The position numbers were made by a program, and so were the translations under genes. The notes beneath the pieces were generated by a model that was given only the letters and a program-made list of their open reading frames with translations, made no database searches and was not told the DNA's origin. This document shows, piece by piece, positions 10,355 to 18,294 of a DNA stretch of 64,000 bases. The stretch lies in assembly GCF_007747795.1 (NCBI RefSeq), contig NZ_CP036275.1, forward strand, positions 4,580,001 through 4,644,000, read 5' to 3'. The DNA comes from Maioricimonas rarisocia. GTDB lineage: Bacteria > Planctomycetota > Planctomycetia > Planctomycetales > Planctomycetaceae. Within the stretch, counting starts at the first letter, position 1, and every line of letters begins with the position of its first letter.

Positions 10355-11824
10355 ATGCTCACGGATGAGCCAAGGTATGATGTCTGGGAACAGATTCGTC
10401 AACAGGACCTCAAAGCGTTTGCCCGGCTACTGCCTGAGTCGCTCGTCGTTCAGGCCGCCGAGCGGGCGGATGTCAGGATCGTTCGCTCGGCATTGGCAAT
10501 TCCCAACCTGGTCTGGCTGGGAGTGCTCTCGGCACTGCATTCGACAAAGAGCTTTGCCCGGATTCTCACGCTGACCGCCCAGATGTTGGACCTGTCGGCC
10601 AATGGCTTGCCCGAAGCGGTTGCACGATCCCGCCGCAACGCGGCACGACGCAAACCGAAGGCATCGAAACACAGTCCGCGGGGAAAAGATCCTGCGACGG
10701 TGACTGAAGAAGCCTTCACCCAGGCCCGCCGACGCATGCCGGTCGCTGTCTGGTTCGTCCTCATCGAACTGCTCACGGCCCGGTTCGAGGAACAGCACCA
10801 AGACCTGATCCGCTGGAAGCGGTTTCGTTTGCTGGCGCTGGACGGGACCACCATTCGGCTGCCGCAACACAATCGTCTGGCCGAGCACTTCGGCACCAGC
10901 AGCAACGGCCGGTATCGTGTCGCGCAGGCCCGTATGGTCATGTTGCAGTTGCCTCTGGTCCGTCTGCCCTGGCGGTACGAACTGGGACCGGTCGACGAAG
11001 GCGAACGCACCGTGGCCGCCCGATTGCTGAAGCAGGTACGGCGTAACGATCTGGTGCTGATGGATCAGGGGTTCTGGAGCTACGGGTTGTTCCATCAGAT
11101 TCAGGCAGCGCGGGGCTACTTTGCGATTCGACAGTATCCGGGTGTTCGCATGAAGACGCTGCGGCGGCTGGGCCCCAGGGATCGCATTGTGCGCTGGAAA
11201 ACTCCCTCCGGACCACGTTGGCGCAATGCAAATCTTCCCGAGTCGATCACGCTGCGCGTCATCAACTACCAGATCAAAGGCTTTCCCCCCAGTGCGGTGG
11301 TGACCAATGTGCTGGGACCGAAGCGCATCAGTCGCGAAGACTGGATCCGGATGGCGACAGAAGCCGAACCGGGACATCCACTGGATCCCGCGGTGCGCAA
11401 AGGCATCGGGTTGTATCATCGTCGCTGGGAGATCGAAACGACGTTTCAGGAACTGAAAGTCTACCAGGGGCTGGAACGGACCCTGCGGAGTCATTCGCCG
11501 GAATCAGTGCAGTACGAGGTGGCCGGCCACGTGGTGCTGTACCTGCTGGTTCGCTGGTTAATGGTCGAAGCCGCGCAGCGGTCCACCGGCGACGGAGACC
11601 CGTTGGGGGTGAGCTTCAAGCACGCCCTGGAAGAACTGGTGACGGCTTGGCCGCTGTTGCTGACATCCACCTCAACGGAGGTGAACCGTCGCGTGCTTCC
11701 CAAGCTGCTGGCAGCTATTGCATCTCACGAAGTCCAGTGGCGTCCCGGCCGAACATTCGCCAGAAAGACAAGCAGTGCAAGCAAGAAGCGCCGACGAAAG
11801 AAGAGCGCACGCCAACAAACTTAG
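10355..11824 (+). CDS. IS4-family transposase (DDE)
   Basis: This cut-and-paste transposase of the host IS is 489 aa. The first catalytic Asp lies in LLALDGTTIRLP, the second in LVLMDQGFW, and the Glu in the IS4 signature Y-x2-R-x3-E-x6-K, which is matched exactly by YHRRWEIETTFQELK. The ATG at 10355 has AGGAGG 8 nt upstream; an ATG at 10289 in the same frame sits outside the ribosome-binding site and inside the regulatory repeat. The basic C-terminus (KKRRRKKSARQ) runs into the right inverted repeat. Expression is probably limited by the occluding stem upstream. Confidence 0.93.
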   Translation: MLTDEPRYDVWEQIRQQDLKAFARLLPESLVVQAAERADVRIVRSALAIPNLVWLGVLSALHSTKSFARILTLTAQMLDLSANGLPEAVARSRRNAARRKPKASKHSPRGKDPATVTEEAFTQARRRMPVAVWFVLIELLTARFEEQHQDLIRWKRFRLLALDGTTIRLPQHNRLAEHFGTSSNGRYRVAQARMVMLQLPLVRLPWRYELGPVDEGERTVAARLLKQVRRNDLVLMDQGFWSYGLFHQIQAARGYFAIRQYPGVRMKTLRRLGPRDRIVRWKTPSGPRWRNANLPESITLRVINYQIKGFPPSAVVTNVLGPKRISREDWIRMATEAEPGHPLDPAVRKGIGLYHRRWEIETTFQELKVYQGLERTLRSHSPESVQYEVAGHVVLYLLVRWLMVEAAQRSTGDGDPLGVSFKHALEELVTAWPLLLTSTSTEVNRRVLPKLLAAIASHEVQWRPGRTFARKTSSASKKRRRKKSARQQT

Positions 11825-11832
11825 TGCCATTG

Positions 11833-11903
11833 GGCTATTGCCGGCCGCCGAGTCTGCGAGCGACGGGTGGCTGCTGGTCGTCGCGAAGCGACGCCCCCAG
11901 CTG
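11833..11903. repeat. 71-bp direct repeat, copy 2, with right target duplication
   Basis: It matches 9863-9933 and starts directly at the right end of the IS. Its first 10 bases are the right-hand target-site duplication. The left half of the interrupted unit stands at 10245-10264. Confidence 0.85.
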
Positions 11904-11957
11904 AATCACAGATCGACGCTTGTGTTGGGGGCGGAGGATCCCAGCCAGTGCAGTGAG

Positions 11958-12006
11958 CGATTCCGGGGGCTCCACTCGCTTCGCTCGTTTCGACCCCGGC
12001 CACCCA
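11958..12006. repeat. 49-bp repeat, copy 1
   Basis: It is identical to 18231-18279. A shorter relative lies at about 2801-2833, just upstream of the ThiY-like gene. The core reads CTCCACTCGCTTCGCTCG. It is intergenic with no coding frame in common. Confidence 0.85.
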
Positions 12007-12034
12007 CCCTGGGCGTGAGGGAATGGCCTCAAGC

Positions 12035-12243
12035 GAAGGCAGACAGGAATGTCTGCCCCACTTACGCGCGGTGGCTTCACCGGAACACTTGCCGCGTTTC
12101 CTTGCGGCTGCGATCGGCGGCCCCTGCGGGCGCACGTGGACAAGCAGAGGTTCCGTGCCCCACCCCATTCGACCAGGTGGGGCAGGCATTCCTGCCTGCC
12201 CTGAAGCTCACCAGCCAGGCATTTCCTGAATTGCTGTAGAGTG
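12035..12243. repeat. 209-bp direct repeat, copy 2
   Basis: It is the counterpart of 10036-10244. It again carries the GGCAGACAGG/CCTGTCTGCC-type palindrome at its start and the GGCAGGCATTCCTGCCTGCC palindrome near its end. Together with the copies left of the IS it shows that the locus was a tandem array before the insertion. Confidence 0.85.
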
Positions 12244-12292
12244 GTGCCGCGGGACCGGCCGGTCGTGAGCCTGCTGCAAACCGTTCCGCCGC

Positions 12293-12649
12293 TCAGCGAA
12301 CGATCCGCAGCTGACCGGATTGGGCCTGCTCCTCACCGCTCTGCTGGCCCAGCGGCACAATGTAATACGGCGTGCCGTTGAAGTCCCGCTTCGACCAGGC
12401 TTTGGGGACATCCGGGGCGGGCAACTGATGCTGCAATTGCTCGATCGCATTCCGTGTGGTTTGCGCTTCCAGCTGTTCGACCCGCTCGGCCAGCACGTGC
12501 AGTTGCTGTTCGAGTTGATCGACGCGGGCCGCCATGGCTTCCGCATTGCCGTCGATCCGTGCCGGAGGCTGTGCGCCAGTGCGGGCCGCCCAGATTCCGG
12601 AGAGCACCAGCAGACCCAGGACGAGAGTTGTCGTGCCGTGACGTTCCAT
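12293..12649 (-). CDS. Small secreted coiled-coil protein, function unknown
   Basis: I do not recognise a family. The start at 12649 has GGAGG 8 nt upstream and gives 118 aa, beginning with an N-terminal hydrophobic segment (TTLVLGLLVLSGIWAA), likely a signal peptide or membrane anchor. Residues around 35-70 form a heptad-like coiled coil (RVDQLEQQLHVLAERVEQLEAQ). The C-terminus is polar. The longer upstream frame (to 12805) is not supported. It probably acts in the periplasm or at the membrane. Confidence 0.65.
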   Translation of the reverse strand: MERHGTTTLVLGLLVLSGIWAARTGAQPPARIDGNAEAMAARVDQLEQQLHVLAERVEQLEAQTTRNAIEQLQHQLPAPDVPKAWSKRDFNGTPYYIVPLGQQSGEEQAQSGQLRIVR

Positions 12650-13007
12650 CGTTCGTACCTCCGAGGCAGCCCGTCGCTTGAACCGGAGCGAAGCCGCTTG
12701 CCTCGCAAAGCCGGCCGTCATGAATGTTGATTCTAACTGGCGACCGGCCGGCCGCAGACCGGGGAATGGCCGTTTCGCCGACCGGACTCGAAGAAATTGC
12801 CGCAACGTGCGTTTTCTCAGGTAGATAGGCCCTTCACCCGAAGATGGCTCCGTCGGCCGATTCTGCCGGTTCTACGGAAGGTGGTTCCTGATCCGCTTCC
12901 GGAGATCCGCGGAATGGCGAGCCGCGTATAATGGAGGGTAGAAACAGCCACGCCGCCGCCTTCACTGAAACCTCACAACCCGGTTCTCGCACGCGAAGGA
13001 TGCCCCG
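12650..13007. promoter_or_regulatory. Divergent intergenic region with a possible -10 box
   Basis: These 358 bp lie between two divergently transcribed genes. A perfect TATAAT at 12927-12932 faces the decarboxylase gene, about 75 nt before its ATG. No convincing -35 hexamer lies at the right distance. I see no other element. Confidence 0.35.
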
Positions 13008-14747
13008 ATGGCCAGAAAGACCGCCACGACAAAACGGACCGACAAGCCGAAGGCCAAACGTTCGACCGGTGCTCGCCGCAAGATGACCGCCCGCCCCGAC
13101 AGTCAGGGGAACGGCAGTGCCCAGACGATCGGCGGATATCTGATTCAGCGGCTTCAGGAGCATGGGGTCCAGGACGTGTTCGGGATTCCGGGTGACTTCG
13201 TGCTGCAGTTCTACGGGATGCTCGAAGAGAGCCCGATTCGTGTGGTCGGTGCAACACGCGAAGACTGCGCGGGGTACGCGGCCGATGCCTATGCCCGCGT
13301 TAACGGACTGGGCGTCGTCTGCGTGACGTACTGCGTCGGCGGCCTGAGCCTGTGCAACTCGATCGCGGGTGCCTTTGCCGAGAAGTCACCGGTCGTCGTC
13401 ATCAGCGGTGCGCCGGGTATCGACGAGCGACGCAACGATCCCCTGCTCCATCACCGCGTGCGCGACTTCAATACGCAGCGGGAAGTCTTCGAGAAGATCA
13501 CGATCGCCAGCGCATCGCTCGACGATCCGCTGACGGCGTTTCGCGAAATCGATCGCTGCCTCGAAGCGGCCGTGCGGTACAAGCGTCCGGTTTATTTCGA
13601 GATTCCCCGCGACCGCGTCCGCGCGAAGGCGTTGTTCCCGCATGTGCCGGCGAAGGTCAAACTGCAGAGTAACAAGGACGCCCTGCAGGCGGTGCTCGAT
13701 GAGGCCCGTGAGCGGATTCAGAACGCCGAGCGACCCGTCATCATCGCCGGCATCGAGATTCACCGCTTCGGCCTGCGGCGTGAAGTCCTCAAGTTTGCGG
13801 AGGCCCACAACATCCCGATGGCCTCGACGCTACTCGGCAAGTCGGTGGTGAGCGAAAAACACCCGCTCTACCTGGGCGTCTACGAAGGGGCCATGGGACA
13901 CGAAGCGGTCACGAAGTATGTCGAGTCGAGCGACTGCGTGATCCTGCTCGGGACGTTCATGACCGACATCAACCTGGGGATCTACACCGCCCGGCTCGAC
14001 CCGGGCAAGGCGATCTACGCCACCAGCGAGAAACTGCGGATCGGGCACCATCACTTTCACGATGTGCTGCTCGAAGACTTCGTCAAAGGTCTGGCGAAGA
14101 GCAAGCTGAAGGCTCATCCCAAAGACAAACTGCCCGAGAAGATTGTGATCCGTCCGAAGCGGAGCCACGATGCCGAGGATCCGGTGACCATCGCGAGCCT
14201 GTTCGACCACATCAACGATTTCCTCGACGAAGAAATGGTGGTCGTGGCAGACGTCGGGGACTCACTGTTCGGCTCGGTCGACCTGCAGATCCATGGGCAC
14301 ACCGAGTTCATCAGCCCAGCGTATTACACCTCGATGGGGTTCGCGATCCCCGCTGCGGTCGGCGTACAGGTTGCCAACCGTAAGTTACGGCCGATCGTGC
14401 TCGTCGGAGACGGTGCCTTCCAGATGACCTGTATGGAGCTCTCGACGGCCGTCCGGCAGGCGTTCAATCCGATCGTGATTGTCCTGAACAACAAGGGGTA
14501 CACGACCGAGCGGTTCCTGCAGGAGGGGCCTTTCAACGACATCCTCGACTGGAACTACCACCGCATGCCGGACCTGCTCGGCGACGGCTGGGGTTTCGAG
14601 GTGCGAAGCGTCGGCGAACTGAAACAGTCGATGCAGGCCGCCCTCGCCAATCAGGATGCCTTCAGCATTCTCAACGTGCATCTCGAGAAGGATGACATCA
14701 GCCCGGCTCTGTCGCGACTGGCGTCCCGGATGTCGAAGCAGATCTGA
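13008..14747 (+). CDS. TPP-dependent 2-oxo acid decarboxylase (pyruvate/indolepyruvate type)
   Basis: This is a cytoplasmic thiamine-diphosphate enzyme predicted to decarboxylate a 2-oxo acid (pyruvate, indolepyruvate or similar) to an aldehyde. At 579 aa it is the normal length. The PYR domain has the catalytic Glu in [16 protein letters not shown]. The His-His pair typical of pyruvate decarboxylases is in PLLHHRV (near residue 146), unlike acetolactate synthase. The TPP domain has GDGAFQMT with NNKGYTTE, where the second Glu of the decarboxylase active site is expected. The extreme N-terminus (about 40 residues) is Lys/Arg/Thr-rich and looks like a disordered extension. The substrate cannot be assigned. 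It is convergent with the PfkB kinase. Confidence 0.85.
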   Translation: MARKTATTKRTDKPKAKRSTGARRKMTARPDSQGNGSAQTIGGYLIQRLQEHGVQDVFGIPGDFVLQFYGMLEESPIRVVGATREDCAGYAADAYARVNGLGVVCVTYCVGGLSLCNSIAGAFAEKSPVVVISGAPGIDERRNDPLLHHRVRDFNTQREVFEKITIASASLDDPLTAFREIDRCLEAAVRYKRPVYFEIPRDRVRAKALFPHVPAKVKLQSNKDALQAVLDEARERIQNAERPVIIAGIEIHRFGLRREVLKFAEAHNIPMASTLLGKSVVSEKHPLYLGVYEGAMGHEAVTKYVESSDCVILLGTFMTDINLGIYTARLDPGKAIYATSEKLRIGHHHFHDVLLEDFVKGLAKSKLKAHPKDKLPEKIVIRPKRSHDAEDPVTIASLFDHINDFLDEEMVVVADVGDSLFGSVDLQIHGHTEFISPAYYTSMGFAIPAAVGVQVANRKLRPIVLVGDGAFQMTCMELSTAVRQAFNPIVIVLNNKGYTTERFLQEGPFNDILDWNYHRMPDLLGDGWGFEVRSVGELKQSMQAALANQDAFSILNVHLEKDDISPALSRLASRMSKQI

Positions 14748-14762
14748 CGCGCCGCGACATCC

Positions 14763-15779
14763 CTAGGAGAGCTCCTGCGGCTCGAGCGGATGGGCGGCGA
14801 CGAACTCTTCGAGTTCTGCAGCGGTGAACACGCCGGTGGTCGCCCCCATTGTGCGCACGCAGCTGGCTCCCATGGCGGAGCCGTACTGCAGGCACCTGGC
14901 CGGTGGGGCTCCGGTCAGCAGTCCTTGAATGTAGCCGGAAACGAACGCGTCGCCGCCGCCGGTGCCGTCCACCTGTTCCACGTCGTGAGCGGGCATCCGC
15001 CAGGTGCTGCCCGGCGAGAGCATGAGAACGCCGCGGCCTCCACAGGTGACGATGACGTTTTCGGCTCCGGCCTTTCGAAAGGTTTCCGCCTGCACGAGTG
15101 GATCCTCTTCGCCGGTCAGCGTGCGGGCTTCGTCGGTGTTCGGCAGGAAGATGTCTGTCAGCGGCAGAGCCGGCTCGAGCATTTCGCGGACGCAGTCCGG
15201 GTCGCCGATCACGACGTCGAGCATCGTCGTCACACCCGCCTCGCGTGCCGTGCGAAACAGCTCGGCCACGTTCTCTCCCGAGAGGGCCGGGTTGAGTCCG
15301 AACCCACCGACATAGAACACCCGGCATTGCTTGACGACATCGGTGCCGAACTCGAGCCCGGTGAATTCGCCGTTCGCTCCGACCGCATGAATGAACCGGC
15401 GGTCTTCGCCCTTCACATTGACGACCATCGTGGCGGCGGTCTGTGCCGTCTCGGAGGCCAGAACGTGGTCACAGCTGACGCCATGTCCCGCGAGAACGTC
15501 CTGAACGAAGCGCCCGAAGACGTCGTCGCCGACTCGGCCGAGGATGCCGACCGACCGGTTCAGTTTCGCCAGGTCGACGGCGACGTTTGAGGCACATCCA
15601 CCGATGCACAGGTCCAGCCGATCGGTCGTCACCAGACCGCCGGCGGGGGGAAAGGCACGGATCGGTGCGCAGACGTGATCGGCAACGATCAGTCCGGCGC
15701 ACAGGACGTCGAACTTGCGGTCAGATGTGTTGGGCATCGAGGTTGGCTGTTCTGCAGGCGGGGAGAAGTTGCCCGCCAT
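14763..15779 (-). CDS. PfkB-family sugar/nucleoside kinase
   Basis: This is an ATP-dependent kinase of the ribokinase/PfkB family, 338 aa. The N-terminal sugar-binding motif GGCASNVAVDLAKLN and the C-terminal signature DGTGGGDAFVSGY (with the catalytic Asp) are both clear. The phosphorylated substrate is unknown. Two in-frame ATGs are possible, 15779 and 15737; neither has a strong ribosome-binding site, and conserved sequence begins after both. The neighbouring decarboxylase (convergent) does not help the assignment. Confidence 0.85.
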   Translation of the reverse strand: MAGNFSPPAEQPTSMPNTSDRKFDVLCAGLIVADHVCAPIRAFPPAGGLVTTDRLDLCIGGCASNVAVDLAKLNRSVGILGRVGDDVFGRFVQDVLAGHGVSCDHVLASETAQTAATMVVNVKGEDRRFIHAVGANGEFTGLEFGTDVVKQCRVFYVGGFGLNPALSGENVAELFRTAREAGVTTMLDVVIGDPDCVREMLEPALPLTDIFLPNTDEARTLTGEEDPLVQAETFRKAGAENVIVTCGGRGVLMLSPGSTWRMPAHDVEQVDGTGGGDAFVSGYIQGLLTGAPPARCLQYGSAMGASCVRTMGATTGVFTAAELEEFVAAHPLEPQELS

Positions 15780-15809
15780 GATATCGCCGCCCGACGATCG
15801 CCAAAAGCT

Positions 15810-16373
15810 TCAGGAGGCGACGCGGTGCTGTTCCTCGGTCCGTTCCGGAGCGCCGATCGGTTGTGGCGGCTTGACGGTGTGCGACTTCTTGCGCGGCATC
15901 GAGGCCAGCAGGCGTCGCATCAGCGGATACGTGATCAGCCCGACAAGCGTTGCGACGATGGCCGAGCCGATCAGCAACGGAGCTCCTACCCGCAAAAACA
16001 GGGCACAGAACGAGTCCCACCACGCCCGCAGCCCCTCGTAGTGCAGCAGCGAAGCGAACTCTTCGTGCGTTACCGTCCCGTGCACGAAGAGCGTTCCGAC
16101 CTTGTAGTTGAACCAGTAGATCGGGATGACGGTGAACGGGTTGGAGACGTAGACGGTAATCAGGGCCGCGACACGGCTGAAGGAGAACAGCCGGCAGGTC
16201 AGAAAGGCGACGATCAGGACGATGATCATCTGGATGCCGACCGTCGGCGTCATTGCCACGGCCATCCCGATGGCAGTCCCCAGGGCGATGGAGTGCGGAG
16301 AATCATCGACCGTGAGGACCGCATGCAGCAGTCTGCGGGGATGCAGGTACCAGTACAGCCGATTTTGCGACAT
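15810..16373 (-). CDS. DUF2062 membrane protein
   Basis: This 187-aa integral membrane protein has three to four hydrophobic helices. The N-terminus (YWYLHPRRLLHAVLTVDDSPHSIALGTAIG) and the following segments (AMTPTVGIQM; VYVSNPFTVIPIYWFNY) match the DUF2062 family. The function is unknown; in other bacteria it accompanies envelope or lipid genes. The start at 16373 was chosen because the 19 codons before it lack family resemblance. It is followed 30 nt later by the PfkB gene on the same strand. Confidence 0.8.
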   Translation of the reverse strand: MSQNRLYWYLHPRRLLHAVLTVDDSPHSIALGTAIGMAVAMTPTVGIQMIIVLIVAFLTCRLFSFSRVAALITVYVSNPFTVIPIYWFNYKVGTLFVHGTVTHEEFASLLHYEGLRAWWDSFCALFLRVGAPLLIGSAIVATLVGLITYPLMRRLLASMPRKKSHTVKPPQPIGAPERTEEQHRVAS

Positions 16374-16471
16374 GGAGAAGATGTACGGGCGTAAAGGGCA
16401 AGTGGGGCGCGACGCACTTCCGCCGCCCAAGGCAATATATCGGCCGATTCACCGGCAGCCGGCCGCCGGAT

Positions 16472-17014
16472 TCAGTTTGCCTGAAGCAATCCCTCGACGA
16501 ACGGGATGATATCCTCCTGGTAGGTATATTCCATACCATCCTGCGGGTCGGCAAACCGGTGGGCCAGACGTCCCTGCTGGTCGAAGACGAAGACGGCCGG
16601 AATCGACCCCAGCTTCAGCCGATCGAACAACACGTCCGATTCGACACTGCAAAGGACGTTCTGGAACGTGGCGTCCTGCTTCTTGAGGAAATCGAGCACT
16701 TTCGGCCGGTAGTACTCCGGCGGACGCGTCTTGATTCCGTCGTAATCGACCGAGACCGAGATACAGGCGATCTCGTCCGATCGTTGTTTGTGCAGCTGGA
16801 CCAGGTTCGGGAATTCGCGACGGCACGGCAGGCAGGAAAGCGACCACACGTCGACGATGACCACCTTGCCCTTGTGGGCAGCGACCTTCTGCATCGTCTG
16901 TTCCCAGTCGATGATTTCGACGGTCACTTCGTCTTCGGCGTGCACTGACTGTACGGACATCGGCAGCAACAGGGCCGCGACGGCAATCAGCGGCAACATC
17001 CAGTGGCGGGGCAT
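16472..17014 (-). CDS. TlpA/ResA-like thioredoxin, exported
   Basis: This is a periplasmic thiol-disulfide oxidoreductase candidate, 180 aa. A signal peptide ends near SVHA-ED. The thioredoxin fold carries a CxxC active site (SLSCLPCRREFPN), where Leu-Pro follows the first Cys. The cis-Pro loop is GSIPAVFVFDQQG. AGGAG lies 10 nt upstream of the ATG. It could reduce cytochrome or other exported thiols. The neighbours (DUF2062, PfkB) on the same strand may be co-transcribed. Confidence 0.85.
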   Translation of the reverse strand: MPRHWMLPLIAVAALLLPMSVQSVHAEDEVTVEIIDWEQTMQKVAAHKGKVVIVDVWSLSCLPCRREFPNLVQLHKQRSDEIACISVSVDYDGIKTRPPEYYRPKVLDFLKKQDATFQNVLCSVESDVLFDRLKLGSIPAVFVFDQQGRLAHRFADPQDGMEYTYQEDIIPFVEGLLQAN

Positions 17015-17445
17015 GTTCCATCAACTCCTGAGGGTGGGCGTCGTCTCCACGGCGCGGTCTTCATCGCGGGAGGTGCCGGCAGCCGATACGTTGCCTCCGG
17101 TCACGTCGCCGCGTCAACGTCGGGCAATGCCTGCGTCTCCCAAAACTGTCACCGAGCGGCCTGCCTGCGTCAACCCTGTGGGAGGATTCCTCCCGATCGT
17201 TGCGAATGCCATTTCCGGGCTTTCTGTGGAAGAGGACGTCTCTCTGCCTGCAGGGGTATACTGCAGGTTCCGCGGCTCCTGTGTGCCGGTGGCGGCAAGC
17301 GGCGCAGTGCCGGTTCCATCCGGGCACGAGTGAAGCCGCCGATGTTCGTCAGCGCCGTCGGGCAGGCGATGCCTGCCGTCGAGACTGTCAACCACGCTGG
17401 TACTGACCTGCGGAACCTCGACCGAATTCTGCTGAGGAGACCATC
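17015..17445. other. Divergent intergenic region, nothing firm
   Basis: These 431 bp lie between the divergent thioredoxin and hypothetical genes. Degenerate GGCAGGCGATGCCTGCC-like palindromic sequence lies near 17361-17377, related to the intergenic repeats elsewhere. A GGGTATACT near 17250 resembles a -10 box but lacks a clear -35. I see no gene. Confidence 0.4.
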
Positions 17446-18045
17446 ATGCCTGACGTCTTCGAACTCTGCCGATCCGAACGGTTTCTGGCCGGCGGGCCAT
17501 CCGCAGCGGAACGCAGCTTCGAGTTCCCCGGGCAACGTCCGTGGCAGTGGCGGGTGACGTCGGCTGACGAGTATCTGGAAGCGATCCGCCGCGATCTCGA
17601 CGATGAAGACGGAGAGCGAAAAACGCCATGGCACGTTCTGGAAGAACGGTACCTGGCCGAGCATGTCGGCATCGTCAGCAAGATCCGGTCACTTGGTGCC
17701 GGCCCCGCGGTCAAGGCGATCTGGGACAGGCGGGTGAAACTGAGCAACCTTCTGGCCACCGACACCCGGATTCGCGACGTGGCAGAGCAAATCGCCGCAC
17801 ACGGCGGCATCGACGCAGAACGACTGCTGGGCGAGTCCCTGGGAGAGATGCCGTACGGCCACCTGAGTGCTGCCGCGTCACTCCAGCAATTGCTTCCCGA
17901 TGTGGAATTTCCGTTCATCACCGTGCTGCTGGACGCATACGGAGAGGGACTGCTGCCGTACGGCGTTTTCGACCAGTCGCTGGACCCGAATTACGTCGGG
18001 CCGGAGGTGCTGCTGTGCGTGGACCCGGCAAACCTCGGCGGCTGA
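17446..18045 (+). CDS. Hypothetical protein
   Basis: I do not recognise this 199-aa protein. It has no signal peptide or membrane helix and looks like a soluble mixed alpha/beta protein. The middle is helical and charged (DVAEQIAAHGGIDAERLLGESLGEM). The composition and GC-rich third positions fit a real gene. The ATG has GAGGAG 8 nt upstream. It stands alone between the thioredoxin and the di-haem propeller genes. One could test whether it is confined to planctomycetes. Confidence 0.6.
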   Translation: MPDVFELCRSERFLAGGPSAAERSFEFPGQRPWQWRVTSADEYLEAIRRDLDDEDGERKTPWHVLEERYLAEHVGIVSKIRSLGAGPAVKAIWDRRVKLSNLLATDTRIRDVAEQIAAHGGIDAERLLGESLGEMPYGHLSAAASLQQLLPDVEFPFITVLLDAYGEGLLPYGVFDQSLDPNYVGPEVLLCVDPANLGG

Positions 18046-18294
18046 TCTGAGGTTGGATGCTTCTGAACGGTGAGAGCCACGCTGGCGTTCGTCAGGCGAT
18101 GCCTGACCTACAGGAACTGCCAGTGCTGCCGCGGCCGGTCATGTCGGGACTGTCGGGCGGTTGTGGCGACGCCTCCAGGCGAACGGAGGGGCGACGATCG
18201 TGTATCGGTGGGGCGCCCACACGCGGGAAACGATTCCGGGGGCTCCACTCGCTTCGCTCGTTTCGACCCCGGCCACCCAGCGCGTGCGATTTCC
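18046..18294. repeat. Intergenic repeats incl. 49-bp copy 2 (18231-18279)
   Basis: There is no gene. It holds a GTTCGTCAGGCGATGCCTGAC palindrome near 18087-18107 (the same family as 23485-23510 and 23913-23940 in opposite orientation). It also holds the 49-bp repeat at 18231-18279, identical to 11958-12006. It lies at the convergent end of two genes. Confidence 0.75.

Larger units (their letters stand above)
10265..11832 (+). mobile_element. Intact IS4-family insertion sequence, 1568 bp
   Basis: The ends are 18-bp perfect inverted repeats: CAATGGCACTAAGTTTGT at 10265-10282 and its complement at 11815-11832. The repeats extend to 20 bp if two bases shared with the target duplication are counted. 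A 10-bp direct duplication (GGCTATTGCC) flanks it, as is usual for many IS4-family elements. It carries one transposase gene whose TAG stop lies inside the right inverted repeat. It has landed in an intergenic palindromic repeat, and an intact copy of the empty site lies at 9863. All parts look intact, so it may be active. Confidence 0.93.
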
